A stretch of 64,000 bases of DNA from assembly GCA_049116495.1 (NCBI GenBank), contig JAGDYV010000021.1:1-64000 (forward strand), read 5' to 3'. The notes below the pieces were generated by a model that was given only the letters and a program-made list of their open reading frames with translations, was not told the origin of the DNA and ran no database searches. This document shows positions 9,179 through 17,227 of this stretch, piece by piece. The DNA is from CAJQQK01 sp049116495 (lineage in GTDB: Bacteria > Pseudomonadota > Alphaproteobacteria > Rhizobiales > Hyphomicrobiaceae). Within the stretch, counting starts at the first letter, position 1. Each line of letters opens with the position of its first letter. The position numbers and the translations under genes are program-made.

Positions 9179-9357
9179 AGCCCTTCAGACTTTGATGGGC
9201 CCAATTATGTTCGCAAACGGTGAGTCGGCCAGCAGGAGAGCGGCGCGGAGCGGTGCTGCGGGCAAGCCGTTCGACGCCCATGGGCGTTTACTGAGCGGCC
9301 GCCGATTGCGAACGATTCGGGCCGGGTGGATTTGCCCCATCTAAATCTGAAGGGCTC
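9177..9357. repeat. 181-bp inverted-repeat element (MITE-like)
   Basis: The ends AGAGCCCTTCAGA (9177-9189) and TCTGAAGGGCTCT (9345-9357) are perfect 13-bp inverted repeats. The symmetry continues imperfectly inward: GATGGG and AAT near both ends, then TTCGCAAACGG on the left against TTCGCAATCGG on the right when inverted. A perfect 14-bp palindrome ACGCCCATGGGCGT lies inside at 9274-9287. It contains no gene. It sits between two convergent genes, and its first two bases are part of the TAG stop of the ThDP enzyme. A non-autonomous transposon relic and a large bidirectional terminator are both compatible; no second copy was seen in the window. Confidence 0.6.
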
Positions 9358-9409
9358 TGGAGCGCCGAATATGATTGGGATCAATGTAACGCAAACGAGG
9401 CACCACCGA

Positions 9410-10060
9410 TTACGACAGTGCTGCCTTACATTCCTCATCGGGTGGGAGCGGGTCGCAATCCGTGCGTTTCACGCAGGATCTGAGTGCGGCGTCTAACGAT
9501 GTCGAGAAAATACCGCTAATCGGACCTTGATAGAGACCGTGCGCCTGTAGCCCACATTGATAAAGCCTCACCAGCTTGGTGCCGCCGAGGTCCATTGCCT
9601 GCCGGTAGTCGCGATAGGCACGATCCACTTCGCCTCGCGCCTGTCTCAGATGCGCACGCGTATCGAAGGCATGCGGGCTGGTATTATCACGCCGCAGCGA
9701 CTTCTCAACATCCGGCAATGCCTCTGCGATACGCCCCATTTTGAACATCGCCCAGGCGCGATTATTCAATGTCACAGCATGATTAGGTTGGATGGCAAGA
9801 GACTTGTCGTAGTCGGCAATCGCCTCGTTGTAGCGCCCGATCAGCGATAGCGCCAAAGCACGCAAAGCCAGGGCCTGGGCTTGCACCGATGGTGCAAGAT
9901 GCGGCAGTTTCAAGAGCTCCGCACAGCCCTCAATGCGGCGCATGATATCCTTGCTGTAACATTCATGACCTTCAAGCGGCTTTGCACGGACACCGCCGGA
10001 ACCTAAGGACGTCATCAATAAGGTCACGATCACAAAGAACAGTGCTCGTCGTTGCCACAT
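9410..10060 (-). CDS. Secreted TPR protein with C-terminal peptidoglycan-binding-like segment
   Basis: The start at 10060 is preceded by GGAGG nine bases upstream and opens a clear signal peptide (MWQRRALFFVIVTLLMTSLG, cleavage near VRA-KP). Residues about 60-160 form three tetratricopeptide repeats, for example GRYNEAIADYDKSLAIQPNH and GRIAEALPDVEKSL. The last 55 residues contain LQAHGLYQGPISGIFSTSLD, which matches the pattern of PG_binding_1 domains (L-x-x-x-G-x-Y-x-G-P-x-x-G-x-F). Two late Cys (CVKRTDC and EEC) could form disulfides. A periplasmic adaptor role is inferred; the function is unknown. Confidence 0.75.
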   Translation of the reverse strand: MWQRRALFFVIVTLLMTSLGSGGVRAKPLEGHECYSKDIMRRIEGCAELLKLPHLAPSVQAQALALRALALSLIGRYNEAIADYDKSLAIQPNHAVTLNNRAWAMFKMGRIAEALPDVEKSLRRDNTSPHAFDTRAHLRQARGEVDRAYRDYRQAMDLGGTKLVRLYQCGLQAHGLYQGPISGIFSTSLDAALRSCVKRTDCDPLPPDEECKAALS

Positions 10061-10147
10061 ATCATCGCCTCCAACCGCCAGGGCCAACGCATTCCACGTC
10101 TTTAAGCATAGCAACCCGGCAATTTAATCGTGTGCCGGCACCCGATG

Positions 10148-10504
10148 CTATCCGCTCCGGCTCAATTCATTCTCCGGAAACTCGATGTCTAGGCCGAGAA
10201 TAAGAAAACTCCATGACTTGCCATGGCTGTCGAGCCCAAGCGACGTATTGACACCACCTTCGAGCGCCTCGCTGAGGACAAAGTTCAATCCATGAAGATT
10301 GTCGAGTTCGTAGCGCTTGACGTCCCCTTTTATCAGATCTGGGAAGGCCGCCTCAATGCGTTCAGCGGTCAATTGCTCCTTGACCAACAAATAGTCGCCC
10401 GGATCATAAACCCACACCGAAATATTGGACGTGTTACCTTTGTCACCCGCACGCGCATGCGCAATATCGTGCAGCCGGATTAAGCGGGTCGCAACTTTGC
10501 TCAT
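10148..10504 (-). CDS. AtuA-associated small protein (AtuA-like C-terminal domain)
   Basis: This 118-residue protein begins RLIRLHDIAHARAGDKGNTSNISVWVYDP, the typical opening of the separate domain found at the C-terminal end of long AtuA proteins or as a stand-alone neighbour. HARAGDKGNTSNI is the strongest signature. Its ATG overlaps the stop of the AtuA gene (ATGA), so the two products are made together and probably form one complex. Acyclic terpene utilisation or a related acyl-CoA pathway is the family context; the exact biochemical role is not known to me. Confidence 0.78.
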   Translation of the reverse strand: MSKVATRLIRLHDIAHARAGDKGNTSNISVWVYDPGDYLLVKEQLTAERIEAAFPDLIKGDVKRYELDNLHGLNFVLSEALEGGVNTSLGLDSHGKSWSFLILGLDIEFPENELSRSG

Positions 10505-11832
10505 GCTTCAAAAACCTTTACGGTTGGCGACACGGCGTCACGATCAATCATTGTAGAATGCGTGACGACGCCCGGCGTAATCTGGCCGCGATAACCGCCG
10601 CCGCCCGCTGGGCCGCAGCACAGCAGGGCTTCGACCTCCCAGAGCATCATCTCAATTAATTCCCTGTCCATCGAGCGCATGGCAACGCGCAAGCGTACGT
10701 CGTCAGCCGCATCCGGCACACCAAGACCTGCTGTAGCATGCAAGGAATTCAGCCCGATCAAGTCAATTCGGTAATTTCCAATCATGTCGGACAGCCGGTC
10801 GAACCGCTCAATCAGAATGTCACGAGCCAGCCGTGCGCGTGCCGCTGCGTTGACGCCAGCGTAGCTGACGCCGCCTTCCCCGAGCAAACCACCGTCAAAA
10901 CCGACTGTCACCTTGAGTTGTTTCGGGCGCTGCGAACCTCCGGCCTGACTGACGCGAACCCTGTCTTTTTCAATCTCGGTTAGCTGCACATTGGAAAAGT
11001 CCGCTGTCACATCAGGTGTCAGGTACCGTGTTGGATCATGTACCTCGTAGAGCATTTGCTCTTTCACTATCGCGATATTGACCATGCCGCCGGCTTCATC
11101 CAGCTTGCGGATGACGGCGTGACCGTTCTCATCTATGTCCGCGATTGGATATCCACAGTCGGCAGGACGTGGCACGTCCTTGCGGCCAGGGTCGGCAAAA
11201 TAGCCGCCCGTAATCTGCATGCCACATTCCATCAGATGGCCAACAAGCGTGCCCTGACCGAGACGTTGCCAGTCATCCGTCGCCCAGCCGAATTCGTCGA
11301 CGATCGGTGCCAGGAACAGCGATGGGTCAGCGACACGCCCGGTTATGATCACATCGGCACCGGTCCGCACGGCGGGCAAAATGGCGTCGATGCCGAGGTA
11401 AACATTAGCGCCGACCAGCGGCCGGCCGACCTCGCTCAATTTGCGACCACCATAGTCGAACAGCACCGTTTCATCGTGCATATCGTCTGTAACCTCGTCA
11501 CCGAGGACGGCTGCAACCTTAAGCCCGCTCATCCCCAGTTCCCGGGCCACGTCGACGATCACTTCAGCTGCAGCCTCTACATTCGCAACGCCCATGTTCG
11601 TCATGATTCGCGTATTATTCGCGCGGCAATGGCCAAGAACACCACGCATGCGCGCAGCCAGTTGCGGATTATAGCCACGCGCCGGATTGAGGCTGCGATC
11701 GCGATGTCCGAAAGCCAATGTACGCTCGCCGATGGTTTCGAACACTAACCAATCAAGCGCAGCCTTCTCGGCGAGATCAATCGCAGGCCCCAATCGATCT
11801 GACGAAAAACCTGCACCAGATCCCATCCGCAT
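10501..11832 (-). CDS. AtuA family protein (DUF1446, acyclic terpene utilisation)
   Basis: The 443-residue protein starts MRMGSGAGFSSDRLGPAIDL and continues LDWLVFETIGERTLAFGHRD, the characteristic N-terminal block of AtuA/DUF1446. DVIITGRVADPSLFLAP and the glycine-rich late segment CCGPAGGGGYRG also fit. In Pseudomonas the atu cluster is needed for growth on citronellol-type acyclic terpenes, but many members occur in unrelated acyl-CoA pathways. A good AAGGAAG lies eight bases before the start. The C-terminal domain fused in longer homologues is a separate downstream gene here. DUF2848 is divergently transcribed about 110 bases away. Confidence 0.85.
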   Translation of the reverse strand: MRMGSGAGFSSDRLGPAIDLAEKAALDWLVFETIGERTLAFGHRDRSLNPARGYNPQLAARMRGVLGHCRANNTRIMTNMGVANVEAAAEVIVDVARELGMSGLKVAAVLGDEVTDDMHDETVLFDYGGRKLSEVGRPLVGANVYLGIDAILPAVRTGADVIITGRVADPSLFLAPIVDEFGWATDDWQRLGQGTLVGHLMECGMQITGGYFADPGRKDVPRPADCGYPIADIDENGHAVIRKLDEAGGMVNIAIVKEQMLYEVHDPTRYLTPDVTADFSNVQLTEIEKDRVRVSQAGGSQRPKQLKVTVGFDGGLLGEGGVSYAGVNAAARARLARDILIERFDRLSDMIGNYRIDLIGLNSLHATAGLGVPDAADDVRLRVAMRSMDRELIEMMLWEVEALLCCGPAGGGGYRGQITPGVVTHSTMIDRDAVSPTVKVFEA

Positions 11833-11941
11833 AATGTCGCTTCCTTATTCGCCGGACTCTGCTCTATTCTTACGACACCGTATCGCGCGCCCGTAGGGTT
11901 GCAAACTGCGGCACATCATTGATCCTCTATCGGAGCAGCCG

Positions 11942-12628
11942 ATGCCGACCTTAACCTTCAACCGCGTATCACAAAATCAAACTGAAACCGTTACATTCGA
12001 GGCGACAAACCTGGTCGTTGCCGGCTGGACGGGCCGTGATCGCGCTGCGGTCGAGCATCACATCGAGGAATTAAAGGAACTTGGCGTCACACCGCCTTCG
12101 GCGACACCGGTATTTTACCGTACCGGCGTCGAACTTGCCGTACAGACCGAACATCTTCAGGTCCTCGGCCCGGACACCTCCGGCGAGGTTGAGTACATTC
12201 TACTCAGCTTCGATGACGGCCTCTGGTTTACGGTTGGATCAGATCACACTGACCGCAAAGCCGAAGCACAGGGTGTTGCGCTGTCGAAACAGCTCGCTGC
12301 GAAGGTCCTATCACGCACGGCTTGGCGCGTGTCCGACTTCGCGGACATCTGGGATGCCATGATGATTCGGGCATGGGCGACCATCAATGGCGAGAAAGTC
12401 TTGTATCAGGAAGCCGCGCTCGGCTCGATCCTGTCGCCTCAGGAATTGATCCACCAGTACACCGGCGGCGATACGCTTCCGGTTGGCACCGTCATGATGT
12501 CTGGTACCCCGGCCGCAATTGGCGGCATCCGCCCGGCCGACCGGTTTGACATGGAGATCGCTGACACGCTTGGTACGCATCGCCTGAGCCACGGTTACAC
12601 CATCGAAGCCCTGCCTATCATAAGCTAA
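11942..12628 (+). CDS. DUF2848 family protein
   Basis: The 228-residue protein starts after GGAG spaced six bases and opens MPTLTFNRVSQNQTETVTFE. The later VVAGWTGRDRAAVEHHIEEL and VGSDHTDRKAEAQGV are the core DUF2848 patterns. The C-terminal stretch LPVGTVMMSGTPAAIGGIRP, then MEIADTLG, resembles the end of fumarylacetoacetate hydrolase-fold enzymes, so hydrolysis or decarboxylation of a small acid is possible but unproven. It is divergent from atuA. Such genes are frequent among catabolic clusters in alphaproteobacteria. Confidence 0.8.
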   Translation: MPTLTFNRVSQNQTETVTFEATNLVVAGWTGRDRAAVEHHIEELKELGVTPPSATPVFYRTGVELAVQTEHLQVLGPDTSGEVEYILLSFDDGLWFTVGSDHTDRKAEAQGVALSKQLAAKVLSRTAWRVSDFADIWDAMMIRAWATINGEKVLYQEAALGSILSPQELIHQYTGGDTLPVGTVMMSGTPAAIGGIRPADRFDMEIADTLGTHRLSHGYTIEALPIIS

Positions 12629-12656
12629 GCCATGCCGACCGGGGCACCGAAGAGCA

Positions 12657-13145
12657 TTATCCAAGCTTGCGTTCGAGATAGACCACGCCCTTCTCGCCCT
12701 CAATCTCCCAACGCTCACCCCGTTCCACGAAGCCGTTCCGCTTATGGAACCGAAGCGATCCGGGGTTTGGCGGTGCAAGGTTGACTTCAGCAAGCAAAAC
12801 TTCGCGCGCGCCTGCAAAACGTTCAATTGCCGCGACATAGAGTGCCTCTCCGACCCGCTTGCCGCGCTGATCTTCTGCAACCGCAACCCGGTCAACATAG
12901 GCAAATCGATCGTAGCGCGCCGAAACCCATTTGTAGTTAAGGCTCGGATAGTCGAGCCCCTCCAACATACACAATACGAAGCCGACCGGTTCTCCGCCAG
13001 ATTCAGCAACCAGTGTTGCCGCGCTCTGATCGCGCACCAGGCGATCAAGCGCTTCAAAGGTGAGCGAACCGACGCCGGGCACTGAGGCTTCGTTAATCGC
13101 ATGCAGCGCTGCTAGGTCGGCCTCATGCCAGTCACGCACAATCAT
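12657..13145 (-). CDS. GNAT family N-acetyltransferase
   Basis: This 162-residue protein has the GNAT fold order. The N-terminal IVRDWHEADLAALHAINEAS is followed by a mid beta strand VDRVAVAEDQRGKRVGEAL, in which the Q-x-x-G-x-G/A-like loop (EDQRGKRVGEAL) binds acetyl-CoA pyrophosphate. Late segments NPGSLRFHKRNGFVERGE give the usual Asn and Phe. A GGAGATGTC precedes the ATG. It would transfer an acetyl group from acetyl-CoA to an amine; the substrate is unknown. It lies downstream of the GST on the same strand, about 43 bases apart. Confidence 0.85.
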   Translation of the reverse strand: MIVRDWHEADLAALHAINEASVPGVGSLTFEALDRLVRDQSAATLVAESGGEPVGFVLCMLEGLDYPSLNYKWVSARYDRFAYVDRVAVAEDQRGKRVGEALYVAAIERFAGAREVLLAEVNLAPPNPGSLRFHKRNGFVERGERWEIEGEKGVVYLERKLG

Positions 13146-13188
13146 GACATCTCCACTGATTGAACCTCGAATCGAGACAAGCTGCCGT

Positions 13189-13809
13189 CTACGTCAGCGG
13201 CAACATGACATGTTCCTTATAAGCAGGCCGTTCAGCGAGACGTTCGTACCAGGCCCGGACATTTGGCACGTCACCATGATCGACCGGCAGTGCAAACCAG
13301 CGATAGGCGACGCAACCCATCGGAATATCAGCAACTGTCAGATGGTCACCCATGATGAAAGCGCGATCCGCCAATCGGGCGTTCAGCGCTTCGAGGGCTG
13401 CGCGCACCTTCTCGGCAGCTGCTTCCACTGCTGCCATGTCACGTTCGGCCTCGGGTGTCCGAATCAGGTTCCAGAAGACAGGCGTCATGCCAGGGTGCAC
13501 AGCCGTCTGCTGCCAATCCATCCACATTTCAGCTTCGGCACGGCCGGCATGACCATCAGGCATCAGCTTGCCGGTAGAGTGTTTCGCTGCAAGATAGCGC
13601 ACGATAACGTTCGATTCCCAGATCACGACGCCGTCATCATCTATTGTCGGCACCAAGCCGTTTGGGTTCATCGCGCGATACCACGCGTCATTCACTTTTC
13701 CGAACGCCATGCCGGCAGCTTCATGCTCGAACTTCAGACCGAGTTCGTGGACCACCCACATCACCTTTTGGACGTTAATGGAATTGGGACGTCCTAGAAT
13801 TTTCAGCAT
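13189..13809 (-). CDS. Glutathione S-transferase family protein
   Basis: The 206-residue protein has the two GST domains. The N-terminal thioredoxin-like domain has MLKILGRPNSINVQKVMWVV and the glutathione-contacting VPTIDDDGVVIWESNVIVRYLA (the E-S pair). The helical C-terminal domain holds FIMGDHLTVADIPMGC, the N-capping box motif. AGAGGAAAC stands before the ATG. The first-domain GRPNS loop resembles beta-class and GstB-like enzymes. It conjugates or isomerises electrophiles using glutathione in the cytoplasm. The specific substrate cannot be inferred. Confidence 0.87.
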   Translation of the reverse strand: MLKILGRPNSINVQKVMWVVHELGLKFEHEAAGMAFGKVNDAWYRAMNPNGLVPTIDDDGVVIWESNVIVRYLAAKHSTGKLMPDGHAGRAEAEMWMDWQQTAVHPGMTPVFWNLIRTPEAERDMAAVEAAAEKVRAALEALNARLADRAFIMGDHLTVADIPMGCVAYRWFALPVDHGDVPNVRAWYERLAERPAYKEHVMLPLT

Positions 13810-13933
13810 GATCGTTTCCTCTGATCGGCACGTTCAAAGTAATGTTGACAGCCGTTGCTGCCACACATGATACCGCGCTACGTTATGCGTGATCCAGCAA
13901 CTTCGGTCCAGGCATCTAGAAGTGAACACCACC

Positions 13934-14440
13934 ATGCGCACGCAAACCATCCTCCTAAATGACGATGGCAAAGTGCCGAACAACCCGTCGCTGCCACTCC
14001 TCATCTATCAAGATGTCTTTTCGGCAACTTCGGACACAAGCGAGGCGATCGCTCGATTTGCCGCCAATACTTGGTCCGGCGCCTGGGTCAATGGCATTTA
14101 CGACTTCCACCACTATCACGCGCGGTCGCACGAAGTGCTCGCCAACCTCGGGCCTGCCGTAACTGTCCAATTCGGCGGTGCGGATGGCCCCACCATCGAG
14201 TTTCTGACCGGTTCAGTTGTCGTCATTCCAGCCGGTGGCGGCCATTGCCGCCTATCAAGTGGCGCCAGCCTAGTCATCGTCGGCGCATACCCGTTTGGCC
14301 AGGAAGACTGGGACCTCAAGCGTGCAGATCGTCCCACCGACTATCAACTCGCGCAGGTCGAAATTCCGCACGTCGCACTGCCTGAAAAGGATCCAGTAAC
14401 CGGTGCCAATGGGCCGTTGCTGGAGCATTGGTGCTTGTAA
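13934..14440 (+). CDS. Cupin domain protein, YjlB-like
   Basis: The 168-residue protein is a single cupin. NGIYDFHHYHARSHEVLANLGPAVTVQFGG supplies the metal-binding motif 1 (HYH...H..E), and VVIPAGGGHCRLS provides motif 2 with its histidine. The opening LLNDDGKVPNNPSLPLLIYQ matches YjlB-type cupins of unknown function. The ATG at 13934 is chosen on family length; no strong ribosome site is visible, and a GTG at 13889 in the same frame is an alternative. It stands alone on the plus strand between two leftward genes. Confidence 0.75.
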   Translation: MRTQTILLNDDGKVPNNPSLPLLIYQDVFSATSDTSEAIARFAANTWSGAWVNGIYDFHHYHARSHEVLANLGPAVTVQFGGADGPTIEFLTGSVVVIPAGGGHCRLSSGASLVIVGAYPFGQEDWDLKRADRPTDYQLAQVEIPHVALPEKDPVTGANGPLLEHWCL

Positions 14441-14471
14441 CACTGCTCCGTCGTCATGCGGTTCCCAACTT

Positions 14472-15752
14472 CTATAGTCCCGCAACGGCATGCGCATCAG
14501 CTTTCATGGGACGCCTCATCATCAGCAGGCGTTGCGCCTCGTCCGTGCGATCGAGACGGAGCAACGCGCCGAGATACATGAACTCCAGAAGGTCACGCTG
14601 CGCGCGGCTGCCACCGATACGCTCATGATCCGACATCGCGGGCGTCAATAGAGCAATCGCCTCAGCCCAGGACTGAGCGGCAAAGGCCCGAAATGCTTCT
14701 GACATCTTCGACACGAGATCACGCGCCGGACCCTTGGCGTCCTTGACGACCTTTTCGAGCGCATCCGATTCACCAGCCACGGCATGCGCGAGTGCTGCAT
14801 GGACATCAGCGAATGCAATACCGGGATTTGGGAACATCTTCTGCGCGTAGTCACTCACTTCGTGCCAAAGGTCCGCGCGTCGTGCCTCCCCGGCTAGCTC
14901 CGACCGCATCAGGAATGACGCGGTATCCGTCAAGATATTAAGCGGTGGCCCGGAAGCCTTTGCCGGGCGCACACAGTCGTCGATCACTTGCCAGGCACGC
15001 TCTGTTTCCCCCCGTTCGAGCGCCCAAAGCGCGACATGCCAACTAATATGGCACATCAAAGGCGCGCGCCTGTCATAGCTATCCCGCCATCCTGACATGT
15101 ATTTGTAGCCAGCTTCCGTTTCGCCGTTTTCATAATAAATGTGGGCGCGGACATGGGCACCATGCGCACTATCCGGGTTGCCGGCCAACGACCGTTCGAT
15201 CGTATCGATCGACTGCCCCACCTGCCCGGTTTCACATTGCGCGAACGCATGGGCAGTGTTGAACCACCAATCGTCACCGTAATGCGGTGCCAGGCCATTT
15301 AGGAACGCCAGTTGCTCCGCTTCGCGACCAGGCAATCCGCTAAACCCGATCAGTCCGAAAACACTGGTGCACGGCTGCACAACCAACGCGTCACGTGGAT
15401 GATCAAGCGCATTCGTTCGCATCGCTTCGAGCGCCGCTGCCCCCTTGCCCGAAATGAGCAAATTCATCGCCGCAATATGACCGCGCTCGCGATCCGTCAA
15501 ATCACCTGAATTCGCCAGTTCCAGCGCCTTGTCCATTGCCGAACGCGCTGCCGGGCCACGTGCCATAACCTGCTCGGCCCGCGCCAAGCCAGCAAACCCA
15601 AGAGCGAACGCCTCGTCGGCATCAACTGCGCGCTGAAAGGCATGTTCAGCCCCATAGTTGCCGGAGAGAACAAGATCCACGCCTTCAATGTAGGCGTCGC
15701 GTGCAGCCGCCGAACTGGTTGAAAGTGCGTTGCCATAGCGATCCGTTTGCAT
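14472..15752 (-). CDS. Tetratricopeptide-like protein (TTC38-like)
   Basis: The protein of about 426 residues consists of helical hairpin repeats. Examples are LVLSGNYGAEHAFQRAVDADEAFALGFAGLARAE near the start, NTAHAFAQCETGQVGQSIDTIERSLAGNPDSAHGAHVRAHIYYENGETE in the middle and SWAEAIALLTPAMSDHERIGGSRAQRDLLEFMYLGALLR near the end. The internal pattern of GEWPD/SAHG-type repeats resembles TTC38 proteins. No signal peptide or catalytic motif is visible. The start at 15752 gives a plausible N-terminus but has no clear Shine-Dalgarno; an ATG at 15803 is possible. It is last in the leftward operon that begins with the E1 alpha gene, after a 74-base gap. Confidence 0.7.
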   Translation of the reverse strand: MQTDRYGNALSTSSAAARDAYIEGVDLVLSGNYGAEHAFQRAVDADEAFALGFAGLARAEQVMARGPAARSAMDKALELANSGDLTDRERGHIAAMNLLISGKGAAALEAMRTNALDHPRDALVVQPCTSVFGLIGFSGLPGREAEQLAFLNGLAPHYGDDWWFNTAHAFAQCETGQVGQSIDTIERSLAGNPDSAHGAHVRAHIYYENGETEAGYKYMSGWRDSYDRRAPLMCHISWHVALWALERGETERAWQVIDDCVRPAKASGPPLNILTDTASFLMRSELAGEARRADLWHEVSDYAQKMFPNPGIAFADVHAALAHAVAGESDALEKVVKDAKGPARDLVSKMSEAFRAFAAQSWAEAIALLTPAMSDHERIGGSRAQRDLLEFMYLGALLRLDRTDEAQRLLMMRRPMKADAHAVAGL

Positions 15753-15826
15753 AGGGGGGCCTTTATTAGTTTGTATATGGCTGACTGCGCGACGATACGG
15801 CACGCCAAATCAGCGGCAATGTCGAA

Positions 15827-16276
15827 CTATGCAAGTCCGTTGAGTTTCTCAAGATTTGTCGCGTGCAGATCGGCTTCTTTCGCACCGTGATCGTAAGCCG
15901 GCGACAGAATAAGTTCGACAGCGCTGATATCGATTCGCACAAAACCGTCCATGCCGTCGATATAGTCGGCCCATTCACGTTCAAACGCCGCGCGCAAGGC
16001 GGCATCGGCCTCAGCAACCGCAACCAGTTTGCCATGTCCGGTCACCCGCACTGCTTTGCGCTTCAACACGTCGAGAAAGCAAATTTCAACCGCCGGTCTT
16101 TGCTTGAGGTTCGCAACTGTGCCAGGCGATCGCAAATTGCCAAATGCGATCGTCCGATCGTCGACTACGGCGAATGTCGCCTTTGTCGATACAGACGGTG
16201 TTCCATTATCGTTGATCGTTGCTACGGCACCGCCACTGTAATCCCGGATCAGTGTTTTCATTTCGTCTGTCAGCAT
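15827..16276 (-). CDS. Pyridoxamine 5'-phosphate oxidase-like flavin-binding protein
   Basis: The start at 16276 has AGGAGAAAAGC before it and gives 149 residues, typical for the PNPOx-like split-barrel family. GGAVATINDNGTPSVSTKATFAVVDDRTIAFGN is the classical first half, and the middle RKAVRVTGHGKLV follows. Members bind FMN, F420 or haem and reduce or oxidise varied small molecules; the sequence does not tell which. It lies 19 bases downstream of the PhyH dioxygenase and probably shares its transcript. A longer reading from 16360 would run into that gene and is rejected. Confidence 0.8.
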   Translation of the reverse strand: MLTDEMKTLIRDYSGGAVATINDNGTPSVSTKATFAVVDDRTIAFGNLRSPGTVANLKQRPAVEICFLDVLKRKAVRVTGHGKLVAVAEADAALRAAFEREWADYIDGMDGFVRIDISAVELILSPAYDHGAKEADLHATNLEKLNGLA

Positions 16277-16295
16277 TGCTTTTCTCCTGATCCTG

Positions 16296-17201
16296 CTACT
16301 CGGCTGCGTAAACGCTCTTCGCCCCGCCGGTCTTTTGTGTTTTGAAGATCGAACCCGCATCAGGCGCTGGCGGCAACGGCAGACGCACCGGCACGGCCTC
16401 GCACCTTGGGATCTCCATAAACTCCCCAGTGATCACGGTTTCCTGCATCTCGTCCCAGATCTTCTGTTGGCCCATGGCCGCCATTCCGATCGTCGCAGCA
16501 GAGCCGAACAACGGCCAGGCGTCAGCAGCTCGGCATTCGTAGAACAGAATGTAGCGGTTGCGATCGGAGTTATTAGGTGACGAACCGTGCAGCATCCGAA
16601 CATGATGGACGGTCATATCTCCCGCCTTGCCCGTTAGCGTCACCGCCTTGCCGTAATCAAAATCCGGATCACTCGGGTCGACAGCACCACAGAACACGCC
16701 GTCCTCATTGCTATGCGCAAGCACTGGCCCTTTGTGCGAACCGGGTATCACCTGCAACGGGCCGTTGGCTTCATCCACATCCTCAAGCATCAGGCCGAAG
16801 GCCAGCATCGTGTCATTAGTATGTGGGTAGAACGCCCAGTCCTGATGCCATTCGACAGCTTGCCCGCCGCCCGGCGCCTTGGTGTTCAACTTGGTTGTCT
16901 GCAGCATCGTGTTGGGGCCGAGCAGAGTGGTCAACACCTCGGTCATTTTCGAGTTTTGCAGAATGTCCCAGTAAACACGGTCCAGTTTATGCGGCAGTTT
17001 GATCCGCGTCAGGCGGGGGGCGTCCGGCCCATGCCCTTCATCCAGGTCAAACCGATAATCGCTCTCCGTAATAGTTCGCGACTGATCCATCAGCTTACGC
17101 GTGGCCTCACGCATTGCGTCGAGTTGCGTCGGGCTCACAGCATCCTTAACCAGCAGATAGCCGTCCTTGTTATACGTATCGATCTCTTGCTGGCTCAGCA
17201 T
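16296..17201 (-). CDS. Phytanoyl-CoA dioxygenase family protein
   Basis: The 301-residue protein is an Fe(II)/2-oxoglutarate-dependent oxygenase. VEWHQDWAFYPHTND gives the H-x-D iron ligands (about residue 122) and DMTVHHVRMLHGSSPN the distal histidine. GPLQVIPGSHKGP is the typical PhyH strand. Translation is placed at 17201, where AGGAGG stands seven bases upstream; an ATG at 17273 lies inside the upstream mutarotase gene. It hydroxylates an aliphatic carbon while decarboxylating 2-oxoglutarate. The substrate is unknown. It is part of the leftward set E1 alpha, E1 beta, mutarotase, PhyH, PNPOx. Confidence 0.87.
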   Translation of the reverse strand: MLSQQEIDTYNKDGYLLVKDAVSPTQLDAMREATRKLMDQSRTITESDYRFDLDEGHGPDAPRLTRIKLPHKLDRVYWDILQNSKMTEVLTTLLGPNTMLQTTKLNTKAPGGGQAVEWHQDWAFYPHTNDTMLAFGLMLEDVDEANGPLQVIPGSHKGPVLAHSNEDGVFCGAVDPSDPDFDYGKAVTLTGKAGDMTVHHVRMLHGSSPNNSDRNRYILFYECRAADAWPLFGSAATIGMAAMGQQKIWDEMQETVITGEFMEIPRCEAVPVRLPLPPAPDAGSIFKTQKTGGAKSVYAAE

Positions 17202-17227
17202 TAGAGCACCTCCTGTCCATTCCGCAT

